Below, one piece after another: positions 42,784 through 52,049 of a stretch of DNA of 64,000 nucleotides. The stretch is taken from assembly GCF_038003085.1 (NCBI RefSeq), contig NZ_JBBOOM010000001.1, forward strand, positions 1,984,001-2,048,000, given 5' to 3'. The notes beneath the pieces were generated by a model. That model saw only the letters and a program-made list of their open reading frames with translations. It ran no database searches and was not told where the DNA came from. Made by a program: the position numbers and the translations under genes. Each line of letters opens with the position of its first letter. The first letter of the stretch is position 1. The DNA comes from Psychrobacillus sp. FSL K6-2836 (GTDB taxonomy: Bacteria; Bacillota; Bacilli; Bacillales_A; Planococcaceae).

Positions 42784-44442
42784 CTATTCAATTCCTTGAA
42801 TATTTACCTCTTTTACTGGCAAGAAAAGTTCTTCTGTATTTAAGAATGTCACTTGTACTTTATCTCCTTCTTGCATATAAACTGCAAGGGGTGCAACTTC
42901 GGAAGATACAATATAACTTTGTTTGTTTTCTAATAAGAACGATACTTGAGTAAATTCACCTACACGTTCTTTAAAGACACGTACAACTGTACCAGCTATC
43001 GATTTCTCTTCAGCATTGGAGCTTCCGTCTACTGAGCTTCCTCCACGTTGAATCGCTATTTTATATAGCTTTAGTGCTTCGTTTGGCGTATTACCATATA
43101 CAGAAATCTCTGGATTTGCAGCTGATACTATAAAGTAATTTTGCAGGAATCCATTAGAGTCCAATACCGGTGTTAACCAGCTAGCTTCTCCGTAAAAGTT
43201 GTACAATACAGGCATCTCGCCAGACCATTTCTTCTCGATGAATTTCTTTTCAATAATTTGTAGAGCTCCTTGAGAATCCATATAAGAATCCTCTAGATTC
43301 CCTGTATAGAAAGTAGCCTCACCTGTTCGACCATCTGTTAAGGAATAACCGAGCATCGAGTCTACTCCCTCTTTCGGACTCGTAAAGTCTGTGAAATAAT
43401 ACATTTGACCATCTTCAGCGAAAATTGGACTTACATTCGCTTCGGTTCCTTCATCTGATGGAAGTTTCACATCTTTTTTACCAAAGAGACTATTGATAAA
43501 CCCATGTACATATTTACCAAAATAACTATTTTGCAAGCTCACTGTTTCTGGAGATACTGCACCATCTATAAATGCTGGTACATCTGCAATTTTATAGGAA
43601 TCTGTCTGACCTGTAGCGGGATCTACCACCACGATTCCTTTTACCTCAAATCCATTTCGCGCAGCGATGAAACTACCATAGGATCGGATGTAATATGGTT
43701 TTCCATCCTCATCAATTTCTAACTGAGGATCCCCGTAGAAAATTTTAGTTGGATGTTTCATACGCATATGTCTTTCTAAGTTTTTATGGAAATAAGAAGA
43801 AGGTGTATAACTCATGTCCGCTTCTACAAATTTCGGATTATCCGATGAGTCGGTTGCACTCATTGTAAAATAACCTGGTGTCACGTCTCCATTCCACCAC
43901 TTGAAAAGTCCCGAAAATTCTACTGGAGCAATATATACATACTCATCTTTTACTTTTTGAATTTGTAAATTACCTAATTCATAATAGCTCGTATTTGGCA
44001 CTTGCCCAAAAGCTTTTTTCATTTTATTGCGTGCAAATTTTGGCGGTACGCTAGCAGGTGTCTTCGTTTCGTCAAATGCTTCAATTTCCACCTCTTGCTG
44101 CATTTCTGCTACTTTGTATTTTTCGTCTGCATTCCAAAATGATGCTGTTAGCATGAAAATGGCTAAAACCAAGCTTCCTAAGAATAGAATACCTTTTGCT
44201 TTTTGTTCTTTTCCTTTAGATAGAATCATCCCTGCTAATGTTGCAATAACTAGTAATGGCCATAATGCTGTCCAATTACGATCTAAGTTCGTTACATAAT
44301 ATATAATCGCAAGTACGATAAAAGTTAAAACCGACAGACCAATAATAGAAGTTATCATGTCTTTTCTTTTAGCTGTCAACGGGACTACTAACAATGCGGT
44401 AATTATCGCTGCAACTGCCGAAATAATAAATACACTGGTCAT
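42784..44442 (-). CDS. large membrane-anchored protein of unknown function
   Basis: 552 residues: four N-terminal hydrophobic segments (about 1-20, 32-50, 58-75 and 86-104), then a roughly 440-residue outer region rich in beta-strand and aromatic residues, with motifs EFSGLFKWWNGDVTPGYFTMS, SYTPSSYFHKNLERHMR and FGKYVHGFINSLFGKKD. The C-terminal 80 residues (AGTVVRVFKERVGEFTQVSFLL to the end) look like a separate small beta domain. No catalytic motif or signal peptidase site found. Single gene with its own terminator. I do not recognise the family. Confidence 0.75.
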   Translation of the reverse strand: MTSVFIISAVAAIITALLVVPLTAKRKDMITSIIGLSVLTFIVLAIIYYVTNLDRNWTALWPLLVIATLAGMILSKGKEQKAKGILFLGSLVLAIFMLTASFWNADEKYKVAEMQQEVEIEAFDETKTPASVPPKFARNKMKKAFGQVPNTSYYELGNLQIQKVKDEYVYIAPVEFSGLFKWWNGDVTPGYFTMSATDSSDNPKFVEADMSYTPSSYFHKNLERHMRMKHPTKIFYGDPQLEIDEDGKPYYIRSYGSFIAARNGFEVKGIVVVDPATGQTDSYKIADVPAFIDGAVSPETVSLQNSYFGKYVHGFINSLFGKKDVKLPSDEGTEANVSPIFAEDGQMYYFTDFTSPKEGVDSMLGYSLTDGRTGEATFYTGNLEDSYMDSQGALQIIEKKFIEKKWSGEMPVLYNFYGEASWLTPVLDSNGFLQNYFIVSAANPEISVYGNTPNEALKLYKIAIQRGGSSVDGSSNAEEKSIAGTVVRVFKERVGEFTQVSFLLENKQSYIVSSEVAPLAVYMQEGDKVQVTFLNTEELFLPVKEVNIQGIE

Positions 44443-44556
44443 TTTCTCAAACCCTCTCTTTTTTTAAGCATAGTTATTTTACGGATGAGTTGGGAAATGG
44501 TTTCACAAATACATAAATAATACGATAGCATAGCATATACTTAGCACTAATTCTTG

Positions 44557-45786
44557 TTAGGTGTTTGCTATGACAGGACAATTTTTCTCTTTTACCTTAA
44601 ACCTCTTTTTCCACGATATAACTACTAGGAACAAAGAAAGCATTAAAATCCCACTAAGAACAATGAAACAATAAATAATAAGGTCTGAGGATACCATTTC
44701 GGTAAATACAGCAAGTAATAAAATTCTTATTAAGAGGCCTAATGTACGAAACAAACTATCGACTCTCCCTATTATATTGTTAGGAATATGATCCATTAAG
44801 AAAGAGTTTCTAGCAACCCTAGTACTGCTATTACCTATCGCTAAAAACAACATTAAGGATAGATAAACTGGTAAATTAACGAAGACTATTAATGATATAG
44901 CAATCGTATAAACGCATACTCCGAAGATAATCGTCTTTTCATTTCCAAATTTACTTGATAAGGTCGGTACGAAAATCCCTGCAATTATTGCTCCTATTGC
45001 ATAAATCATCCCTTCAATCCCATAGACACTTGCGTCCGCTTCAAGTACATCTACTAAATAGACTGGAAACAAATAATTCGTTAGCATCACACCAATGAAA
45101 GGCATGAAAGAAAATAATAAAAAAATAAACAAGGAAGGACGAGCTAATATATATTTAAGTCCTTCACTTACTTGCGATTTAACGACTTTTCCCGTCTTTT
45201 CAATGGATAATCTCACATACGGTAACTTCAAGTAAAAATAGATGGCAGCACCGTAAGATATCGTATCTAGTAATAAAATATAGTGTAAATCCCATTTTAA
45301 TAATAAGATACTAGCTAATGCACCTGCAATCATACTAGAAAGCTGTCCCTGCACTTCCATCGTTCCATTTAACGATTTATATTGGTCCTTCGTAAATATT
45401 TCTTGATTTAGAGCAAACATCGTCGGATAAAAAATCGTGTAATATAAACTACCGATCATATAAATAATAGTATAATGCCAAATTTCATATGATAAGCCGA
45501 TAAAACCTATTAAAGAAAACATAAATAATAGAGCAAAACATATGATTTCACTTATTATTAATAGCTTCTTTCGAGATACTCTATCTACTAGATTTCCTAT
45601 AAATGGTGTAAGGATAAAACTCAATATCGTCATACCGATCGTTATATAGCCAAATACCTTATTGCCATCTTCACTCGATACAAGCATCCATGGAATCGCA
45701 ATCATCGTTATTCCAGAACCAATTGAGGAAGCAATGTTAGCGAAAATAATGAGCCGGAATCGGGAGTCTTTATATAGATTTTTCAA
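44557..45786 (-). CDS. MFS transporter, macrolide-efflux type
   Basis: 409 residues from a TTG at 45784-45786, with AAGGAG 8 bases upstream; a GTG at 45795 overlaps that site. Twelve hydrophobic segments of the MFS_3 type: FRLIIFANIASSIGSGITMIAIPWML, motif A GNLVDRVSRKKLLIIS, and a later FGNEKTIIFGVCVYT. Probably exports drugs or lipophilic compounds; the substrate is unknown. Single gene without an obvious local regulator. Confidence 0.87.
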   Translation of the reverse strand: MKNLYKDSRFRLIIFANIASSIGSGITMIAIPWMLVSSEDGNKVFGYITIGMTILSFILTPFIGNLVDRVSRKKLLIISEIICFALLFMFSLIGFIGLSYEIWHYTIIYMIGSLYYTIFYPTMFALNQEIFTKDQYKSLNGTMEVQGQLSSMIAGALASILLLKWDLHYILLLDTISYGAAIYFYLKLPYVRLSIEKTGKVVKSQVSEGLKYILARPSLFIFLLFSFMPFIGVMLTNYLFPVYLVDVLEADASVYGIEGMIYAIGAIIAGIFVPTLSSKFGNEKTIIFGVCVYTIAISLIVFVNLPVYLSLMLFLAIGNSSTRVARNSFLMDHIPNNIIGRVDSLFRTLGLLIRILLLAVFTEMVSSDLIIYCFIVLSGILMLSLFLVVISWKKRFKVKEKNCPVIANT

Positions 45787-45889
45787 TTGAAACACTCCTT
45801 AACTTATTCTTATTATTTCACTATAATTGAAAATTCAGCTATTTAGTTCAGTCATTAGTCTTGAGTCTTTCTCATACATTTGACGGAAG

Positions 45890-46040
45890 AAAAGAACAAA
45901 CGCGCAAGCGTCTAAGTAAGCCCTGACAACGTTCTTCTGTGACGAGCTTTGCGCTGGAGCAAGCGCTGGATGAATTGCAATTAAAGTGATCTTTACCTTT
46001 ATTCGCAAGTCAGAAGGGCTAGTCGCTGGAGTCTGGACGG
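45890..46040. repeat. structured intergenic repeat remnant
   Basis: Contains GACGAGCTTTGCGCTGGAGC (45941-45960), a diverged copy of the tandem repeat at 28605. Outer inverted arms AAGCCCTGAC (45919 region) and GTCAGAAGGGCT (46009-46020) enclose it. The remainder of the gap holds no credible gene. Confidence 0.55.
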
Positions 46041-46098
46041 AGAATAAATTGAAAGTAGTTATCCACCTGCAATAGATTTTATAATTACTAAACAATAA

Positions 46099-46133
46099 AA
46101 AAACACTCAGTGATTTAGTCACCGAGTGTTTTC
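46099..46133 (-). terminator. intrinsic terminator
   Basis: Minus-strand AAAACACTCGGTGA pairs with TCACTGAGTGTTTT and runs into TTT. It ends the GNAT gene. Confidence 0.88.
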
Positions 46134-46135
46134 GT

Positions 46136-46825
46136 TTAGATGTATGTTCCTTTTCCTTCATACGTTACATACCAGTTGTTATCTTTTTGTAAAATTGCTG
46201 TCCCGATCCAACCATCTGCAATTAGTTGCTGTTGTTTTTCAACCGCATCCATAGGAACTTCTATAAACCTTTCTTCGTTATTACGATCTACATGAATTTT
46301 TTTATAAAATACATATCGTAGCATGTCCCCGTATTTCTTCTTTAATGCACCTATTACCATTCCTTGGCTTAGTTTGTCCTTTAAGCTTGCAATGTTAAAT
46401 GGTGCAACTGTTGCACATACATGCGTATACGGGGAAGCGTCTAGTAGTTCCATGACGATAACCCCGAGTTTCTTTTGCAAGCCAAATCCACGATAATCAG
46501 GATGAACATTCGTTATTTCTTGATAAACGACCTTCTCAAGATGCTCTTTTGAAAGACCAATATCATATCCTAAATGTTGATCATCAATTGGTGGTAATGC
46601 CAATGCACGGAAGGCGATTAGTTCATTGTCTACAAATGCTCCAATCATTAGGTTACGAGCTATCGAATCCTCATATTCTCCTATTGTTAATGGCGATAAG
46701 AAATTATCATTTTCCATTGCTCCAAGGACGACATGCTGCAAACGTAAAACGCTATCCAGATGTTCTTGCGTCAATTGACGAACAATATATTCTTTCACAC
46801 CAAGTTTACCTTTCCATTCTTTCAC
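46136..46825 (-). CDS. GNAT-family N-acyltransferase (possible D-amino acid N-succinyltransferase)
   Basis: 229 residues with a GNAT core: EITNVHPDYRGFGLQKKLG (acyl-CoA pyrophosphate loop) near 105-123, then HVCATVAPFNIASLKDKLSQG, typical of acyltransferases acting on small substrates. The C-terminal 60 residues are additional. It begins at a GTG (46823-46825) behind GAGGAAG, 14 bp after the racemase gene, so the two form an operon. Beside an N-acylamino acid racemase the likely substrate is an amino acid and the acyl donor perhaps succinyl-CoA; this is inferred from the known pathway. Confidence 0.8.
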   Translation of the reverse strand: MKEWKGKLGVKEYIVRQLTQEHLDSVLRLQHVVLGAMENDNFLSPLTIGEYEDSIARNLMIGAFVDNELIAFRALALPPIDDQHLGYDIGLSKEHLEKVVYQEITNVHPDYRGFGLQKKLGVIVMELLDASPYTHVCATVAPFNIASLKDKLSQGMVIGALKKKYGDMLRYVFYKKIHVDRNNEERFIEVPMDAVEKQQQLIADGWIGTAILQKDNNWYVTYEGKGTYI

Positions 46826-46839
46826 GCAAACACTTCCTC

Positions 46840-47952
46840 TTATTTTGTTACTTTTGTAGAGAACTCAGTTAACTCTTGTAGAGTTTCTTCATCAATATCA
46901 ATCCCAAGTCCAGGACGTTCATTTAATTGTATAAATGGAACGTCATAATGTAAATTCCCAACGTCTTTAGAGAATTTCAAAGGACCTGTTAACTCTACAC
47001 TCGTAAACACTTTTTTAGAAAATGCTACTTGAAATCCTGCTGAAGATCCAATAGAGGATTCCACCATGGAACCGATTTGACACTCGATGCCTGCCATCTC
47101 TGCCATATGAGCTAGCTTCATCGCTGGATAAATCCCGCCACACTTCATCAGCTTAATATTTACTTTATGTGCTGCTTGTTTCTCGATCAACTCGCGCATA
47201 TCACGAAAGTTTCGCAAGCCTTCATCCATCATAAGAGGGGTACTTGTCTTAGCTTTTACTTCTACCATACCATTAAAGTCATCCGCGATTACCGGTTGCT
47301 CTAGCCAGTCTAATCCCTCTTTTTCCAACTGCCGCATAGCCACAATAGTAGTAGCGCTATTTTTCCAACCTTGATTTACGTCTACACGAATAGCGACTTC
47401 TTCTCCGACTTTTGCGCGCACTGCTTGAATACGTTTTACATCAACTTGCACGTCTGTCCCGACCTTCATTTTAAAGGAGGAATATCCTTCTTTCATCCTT
47501 CTTTCTGCTTCTTCTGCCATGTCAGCTGGTTTTCCTATACTTAATACATGAGTGACAGGGAACTTTTCGTGATAGCGTCCACCTAATAATTGGTACACAG
47601 GGACACCAAGTTTTTTCCCTGCCAAATCATAACAAGCAATATCTATCGCTGCTTTTGCTGCAGGTGCCTGGTAAACCGCTTTATTCATTTTTTCATGTAA
47701 ACGCTCAAACTCCATAGGATTTTCTCCAATAATAGCTGGAGCTAGTGTATCTTTCAATAATGCATATGTACTTTCCCAAGTCTCACCTGTCACATGCTCA
47801 TCTGCAACAGCTTCCCCGTAACCTACTAAACCATCATCCGTTGTTATTTTTACAATAATAGATGGCATATCATCGTAAGTATGATAACTTATGATAAAAG
47901 GATCTACTAATGGTAAACGGATTGCATAAATATCAATTTCTTTAATTTTCAA
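46840..47952 (-). CDS. enolase-superfamily racemase (dipeptide epimerase/N-acylamino acid racemase type)
   Basis: 370 residues of the muconate-lactonising subgroup. The N-terminal capping domain holds TYDDMPSIIVKI and GYGEAVAD. Catalytic KMK sits in SSFKMKVG (about 162). Metal ligands are in RVDVNQGW, WLEQP and MMDEGL, and the second catalytic lysine in NIKLMKCGG. These two lysines give 1,1-proton transfer, as in N-succinyl amino acid racemases and Ala-Glu epimerases. Substrate not decidable from sequence; GNAT and M20 neighbours favour N-acyl amino acids. The start is a TTG at 47950-47952. Divergent from a regulator gene. Confidence 0.88.
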   Translation of the reverse strand: MKIKEIDIYAIRLPLVDPFIISYHTYDDMPSIIVKITTDDGLVGYGEAVADEHVTGETWESTYALLKDTLAPAIIGENPMEFERLHEKMNKAVYQAPAAKAAIDIACYDLAGKKLGVPVYQLLGGRYHEKFPVTHVLSIGKPADMAEEAERRMKEGYSSFKMKVGTDVQVDVKRIQAVRAKVGEEVAIRVDVNQGWKNSATTIVAMRQLEKEGLDWLEQPVIADDFNGMVEVKAKTSTPLMMDEGLRNFRDMRELIEKQAAHKVNIKLMKCGGIYPAMKLAHMAEMAGIECQIGSMVESSIGSSAGFQVAFSKKVFTSVELTGPLKFSKDVGNLHYDVPFIQLNERPGLGIDIDEETLQELTEFSTKVTK

Positions 47953-47987
47953 TTGAATTTCCTACTTTCTTTACATATTGGATTAAG

Positions 47988-48020
47988 TTCGTTATAGTTG
48001 TCGTTAAATAGTCGTTAAAA
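47988..48020. promoter_or_regulatory. CGTTA direct repeats in the racemase/regulator gap
   Basis: CGTTA starts at 47990, 48002 and 48013, about one helical turn apart. The right part, CGTTAAATAGTCGTTAAAA, recurs almost identically in front of nhaC at 50867, so a common regulator is likely, probably the adjacent gene product. Confidence 0.6.
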
Positions 48021-48041
48021 AATAAAAAAAGAGGTGACCAT

Positions 48042-49283
48042 ATGTTAACACGTATAGCTGTATTAGGATCGGCCACTTTCATCGAACGCTTAAGAAGTTT
48101 TGAACATGAACTTTCATCCACTCGATTGGATTATTATACATATAATATACCTTCTGATGCAAAGGATATAGTACCAACGATAAAACCATGTGATGCAGTA
48201 TTTTTTTCAGGTTCATTTCCATTTACCTATGCAAGAGACTCAATCGCAAAACTACCTATTCCAACTTTTTATCTGAAACAAGATGAAAGCGCTATCACGA
48301 ATACTCTACTTTCACTTAGTCTTACTAACCCAACCGCCGTACATAAACTATCCATTGATCTAGTCCATCCAGAGGGCGTAAAAAATGTTTTGGAGGATAT
48401 CGGGTTAACTGATCAAACACCATTTTTAATGAAAATTGATACCTCTTTCGATCTGGAAGAAATAGTTGCATTCCATACAGGTTTACAACAGAAAGACGCC
48501 ACTTTGCTAGCGATTACTAGTATTCATGCAGTGTATCAAAGATTGCGAGACAATGGTTTTTCTGTCATTCGAATGATTGATCCGAAAAGCTCCATTATTA
48601 AGGCAATAGAGGATACAAAATCCCTTGCCCTTCTATTCAAAAGTCAGTCTGCTAAAATTGCAGTTGGTTATATCCAAACAAATAAAGAGCTTTCCATATC
48701 AGAAGAGAAAGTTAAACAAATTGCAGCCTCTATTCAAGCAAATACCGTAAAAGAAGCCGACAATTTATATAGCTTATTTTCAACTCAAGGTGATGTGCAG
48801 GAAGCTTTAAACAATAACTTGATTACTTCTTGGATGAACTCCTCTCCCACGGTTAAAATTGCATTTGGCTATGGAAAAACAGTTTTGGAAGCTACTCAAA
48901 ATGCAAGGGATGCCTTATCTTATGCAACTGATAATACAGCCTATTTATTAACCGATTCTAAGGAATTGCTTGGGCCATATCCATATAGTAATAAGCAAGT
49001 GCGTTTAAAAAATGTTGAACCACAGTTAGTGCAAATTGCGAAAGAGACTACATTAAGTCCAGCGAACTTATCTAAGGTCATACAGTTTAGTCGTTCTAGA
49101 AAGTCCACAGAGTTTACTGCATATGACTTAGAAGTCTATTTACAAGTTAGTAGACGTACAACTGAACGAATACTAAAAAAACTAGCAGATCATGGATATG
49201 CCCAAATCATAGGGGAAGAAATGACCTATCAGCAAGGTCGCCCACGCGCTATTTATGAGCTGAACTTTCCAACCTACAATTAG
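48042..49283 (+). CDS. transcriptional regulator with C-terminal winged helix
   Basis: 413 residues. The N-terminal two thirds is an unfamiliar alpha/beta sensor region (IAVLGSATFIERLRSFEHEL; CDAVFFSGSFPFTYARDS; later SAKIAVGYIQTN and VKIAFGYGKTVLEATQNARDAL, which look like two related cyclase-like halves). The C-terminal 70 residues form a winged helix (STEFTAYDLEVYLQVSRRTTERILKKLADHG, then a GRPRAIYEL wing). It is divergent from the racemase operon and next to nhaC. The ATG follows AAGAGGTGA. Likely controls both through the CGTTA repeats. Confidence 0.78.
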   Translation: MLTRIAVLGSATFIERLRSFEHELSSTRLDYYTYNIPSDAKDIVPTIKPCDAVFFSGSFPFTYARDSIAKLPIPTFYLKQDESAITNTLLSLSLTNPTAVHKLSIDLVHPEGVKNVLEDIGLTDQTPFLMKIDTSFDLEEIVAFHTGLQQKDATLLAITSIHAVYQRLRDNGFSVIRMIDPKSSIIKAIEDTKSLALLFKSQSAKIAVGYIQTNKELSISEEKVKQIAASIQANTVKEADNLYSLFSTQGDVQEALNNNLITSWMNSSPTVKIAFGYGKTVLEATQNARDALSYATDNTAYLLTDSKELLGPYPYSNKQVRLKNVEPQLVQIAKETTLSPANLSKVIQFSRSRKSTEFTAYDLEVYLQVSRRTTERILKKLADHGYAQIIGEEMTYQQGRPRAIYELNFPTYN

Positions 49284-49332
49284 AATCTACGTATCAATAT
49301 AGCAACATCACCTTCTTTTAATAGGACTTATA

Positions 49333-49365
49333 ACAAAAGGGAGTTCCATATGAACTCCCTTTTGT
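49333..49365. terminator. bidirectional intrinsic terminator
   Basis: ACAAAAGGGAGTTC and GAACTCCCTTTTGT form a perfect 14-bp stem around five bases, between the converging regulator and nhaC genes. Confidence 0.92.
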
Positions 49366-49388
49366 TTTCCAGGCTTGCACATTTCCTT

Positions 49389-50825
49389 TTATACTTCTAC
49401 AGTTTCTTTATTTAATATCGCTAGCTTTTCAGCCTCAGAGATTTTTTGAATCGTAAAGCCTGTCATTGCATAGATAATTGATATAATTGGTACTATAAAG
49501 TTTAATACGGCAAATAATGCATACTCTGCTACTCCTACACCTAATGTTGCTAAAATAAACACTCCACACGTATTCCAAGGAACAAAGACCGAAGTAAGTG
49601 TACCTCCATCTTCTAAAGCGCGCGATAGATTTTTAGAATGTAGTCCCATTTTTGTATATGTTTTTGAAAACATTCGAGCTGGCACAACAATAGAAATATA
49701 TTGCTCTGAGCAAGATGCATTTGTTGCAATACACGCAACAATTGTTGAAGCAATAAGTGATCCTGCTGTTTTAGCAAACTTTAAAATTTGATCCATAATG
49801 GATTGCAGCATTCCAGAGTATTCCAATATACCACCAAATGTCATGGCAACAATCGTCATGGAGACCGTATACATCATCGAATCTAATCCACCACGATTAA
49901 ATAATTCATCAACCATTGCATTTCCAGTATCGATAACATATCCACTTTGCAAAGCTCCAACTGCCTCTGCAACGCTTCCACCTTGGATGAGTATTTGAGA
50001 TAAGAAGCCAAATAAAATTCCAACAATCAATGCTGGTATAGCTGGTACTTTAAGTGCTACTAAGACAATTACTGCTAGGGGTATTAACAATAACCATGGA
50101 GAAATGACAAAGCTTTGATCTAACATTGATATTGTTTGGTTGATACCCTCTTGGTCAATATTACTTGATTTATATCTGTTTCCTAGGAAACCATATACTC
50201 CAAGAGCTATTAGAATTCCTGGTATCGTCGTAAATAACATATGTTTAATATGTACAAAAAGATCTGTTCCTGTTAGTCCTGCTGCAAGGTTTGTTGTATC
50301 GGATAACGGGGACATCTTATCTCCAAAGTATGCACCTGAAATTACGGCTCCAGCGATCATTCCAGCTGGAATTCCCATGCTAAGTCCAATACCCATTCCC
50401 GCAACACCGATTGTCCCCATAGTTGACCAAGAACTGCCGATTGCAAGTGCAACAATTGCACAAATAATACAAATAGCCACTAAGAAGAAAGCAGGAGTAA
50501 TAATTTTTAGACCATAATAGATCATCGTTGCAACAACTCCGCCACCTATCCATGCACCAATGATTAGTCCTACTAAAATAATAATGACTACTGCTGGTAA
50601 TGCTAGTTTTATACCTTTATACATCATTTCTTCAATATCAGACCATTTAAATCCATGCTTCCACGCAACAATCGCTGCAACTGTTGTTCCAACAATCAAT
50701 GGAATATGCGGTCCCTGTTCTAAATATATAATAGTAATAACCATAGTAATAACCATGAGTAGTAGCGGCATAATCGCCCATATTAAAGACATCTCTTTTT
50801 TAGTAACCGCTTTCTTTTCCTTCAA
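49389..50825 (-). CDS. nhaC: NhaC-family Na+/H+ antiporter-type transporter
   Basis: 478 residues, eleven to twelve hydrophobic segments of the NhaC family: IGSSWSTMGTIGVAGMGIG and GAYFGDKMSPLSDTTNLAAG are the hallmark half-site motifs, and a later NASCSEQYISIVVPARMF. Family members swap Na+ and H+, sometimes with an organic solute such as malate/lactate. In this cluster an organic anion or amino acid derivative is a reasonable substrate. The start is a TTG at 50823-50825 behind AAGGAGG. The M20 gene precedes it. Confidence 0.92.
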   Translation of the reverse strand: MKEKKAVTKKEMSLIWAIMPLLLMVITMVITIIYLEQGPHIPLIVGTTVAAIVAWKHGFKWSDIEEMMYKGIKLALPAVVIIILVGLIIGAWIGGGVVATMIYYGLKIITPAFFLVAICIICAIVALAIGSSWSTMGTIGVAGMGIGLSMGIPAGMIAGAVISGAYFGDKMSPLSDTTNLAAGLTGTDLFVHIKHMLFTTIPGILIALGVYGFLGNRYKSSNIDQEGINQTISMLDQSFVISPWLLLIPLAVIVLVALKVPAIPALIVGILFGFLSQILIQGGSVAEAVGALQSGYVIDTGNAMVDELFNRGGLDSMMYTVSMTIVAMTFGGILEYSGMLQSIMDQILKFAKTAGSLIASTIVACIATNASCSEQYISIVVPARMFSKTYTKMGLHSKNLSRALEDGGTLTSVFVPWNTCGVFILATLGVGVAEYALFAVLNFIVPIISIIYAMTGFTIQKISEAEKLAILNKETVEV

Positions 50826-50865
50826 AATATTTCCTCCTTACAACTATAGAGACAATTCTAAATTG

Positions 50866-50886
50866 ACGTTTAATAGTCGTTAATAA
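50866..50886. promoter_or_regulatory. shared CGTT motif upstream of nhaC
   Basis: CGTTTAATAGTCGTTAATAA (50867-50886) matches CGTTAAATAGTCGTTAAAAA at 48002 with only two or three differences. It lies about 40 bp before the nhaC start. Confidence 0.6.
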
Positions 50887-50921
50887 AGTAATATTAAATG
50901 GAAATCAGATGCTAGTCAATA

Positions 50922-52019
50922 CTATTTCGAAACATTTGTAAGCGTTTTCGATATAACTTTAGCCCCCAAAATTAATGCATCTCTGTTAAAAGTCATATTT
51001 GGATGATGCAATCCCGGTGACAAGTCAGCTCCTATACCAATCATTGCTGCCTTCACTTCAGGATGTCTAATTGTATAAAAATGAAAATCATCGCTTCCCG
51101 AAGTAATTACTTCATCTGCAAGGTTTTCCATACCTACGGTTTCAATTATTGCTGCTTTAGAAATTGCTGACGCTTCTTTCGATACTTCAGCACCTGGTGT
51201 AATATCTTGAAATTCCCACTCGATTTCTATATCAAATAATTGTTGAATGATATTTAAATCTTTGTCAATGCGATCTTTCAATTGTGATAATATGCTATTC
51301 TTTGCTGCTCTTACATCAATTGAAAACGTTGCAATACCAGGAATAATATTAGCATTCTCTCCACCTGCTTGAATTTTTGTTAGCTTTGCAGAATATGATT
51401 CGGATGGAGAAAAATACATATTTTTCAGTGCTTGTTGAATGGCCATTACTACGTCAATCGCATTGTTTCCTTGATGTGGTCTAGCTCCATGAGCATCGAT
51501 TCCTTTTATTTTGCCCTCTACAAATAAAGCCGCTCCATGATGTATAGCTGGTGCTACTTTGCCGAAAGGAAGTTCCTCAATCGGTCGTAAATGCACGCCA
51601 AAAAGATGTGTAACGTCATCGAGAGCCCCACGGTCTATCATGGAATTCGCTCCGTTACCTTTTTCTTCTGCTGGCTGAAAGATAAAGCGAATTCGTTTGT
51701 TTAATTTTTCATCCTTTAATAGCAATAACGCTCCTAGCACCATAGAGATATTGGCATCATGTCCACAGGAATGATTGGCACGGAACTCTCCATCTACTTC
51801 TTGCCATAGAGCATCAATATCTGCACGTACAGCTATTACTTCTGGCCCTTCTCCGATTTCTGCTAGCAATCCAGTTACATCATCAAATCTTCGATAGGAA
51901 ATACTTAAACCATCCAATATTTCTGCAAGCTTATTTGTAGTTTCATATTCCTTCCAGCTAACTTCTGGATACTGATGAAAGTGGTTAAACCACTGTAAAA
52001 TTTGATTTTCTACTTGCAT
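50922..52019 (-). CDS. M20-family amidohydrolase (possible N-acyl-L-amino acid deacylase)
   Basis: 365 residues of the M20D aminoacylase/hippurate hydrolase group. Metal-site residues: NHSCGHDANISM (Cys and His), QPAEEKGNGANSMI (catalytic Glu pair), HLFGVHLRP and a C-terminal GLHHPNMTF. It cleaves N-acyl groups or small amides in the cytosol. Located between ywbE and nhaC and facing the racemase operon; removal of a succinyl group from the L-product would complete the N-succinyl racemase route. Substrate is inference. Confidence 0.88.
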   Translation of the reverse strand: MQVENQILQWFNHFHQYPEVSWKEYETTNKLAEILDGLSISYRRFDDVTGLLAEIGEGPEVIAVRADIDALWQEVDGEFRANHSCGHDANISMVLGALLLLKDEKLNKRIRFIFQPAEEKGNGANSMIDRGALDDVTHLFGVHLRPIEELPFGKVAPAIHHGAALFVEGKIKGIDAHGARPHQGNNAIDVVMAIQQALKNMYFSPSESYSAKLTKIQAGGENANIIPGIATFSIDVRAAKNSILSQLKDRIDKDLNIIQQLFDIEIEWEFQDITPGAEVSKEASAISKAAIIETVGMENLADEVITSGSDDFHFYTIRHPEVKAAMIGIGADLSPGLHHPNMTFNRDALILGAKVISKTLTNVSK

Positions 52020-52049
52020 TTCACTTACACTCCCTTTTTACGCGGTAAT

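Noticed and set aside
45835..46161. 108-codon minus-strand ORF
   Set aside because: Covers a terminator and a structured repeat, has no ribosome site and overlaps the end of the GNAT gene; composition is repeat-like.
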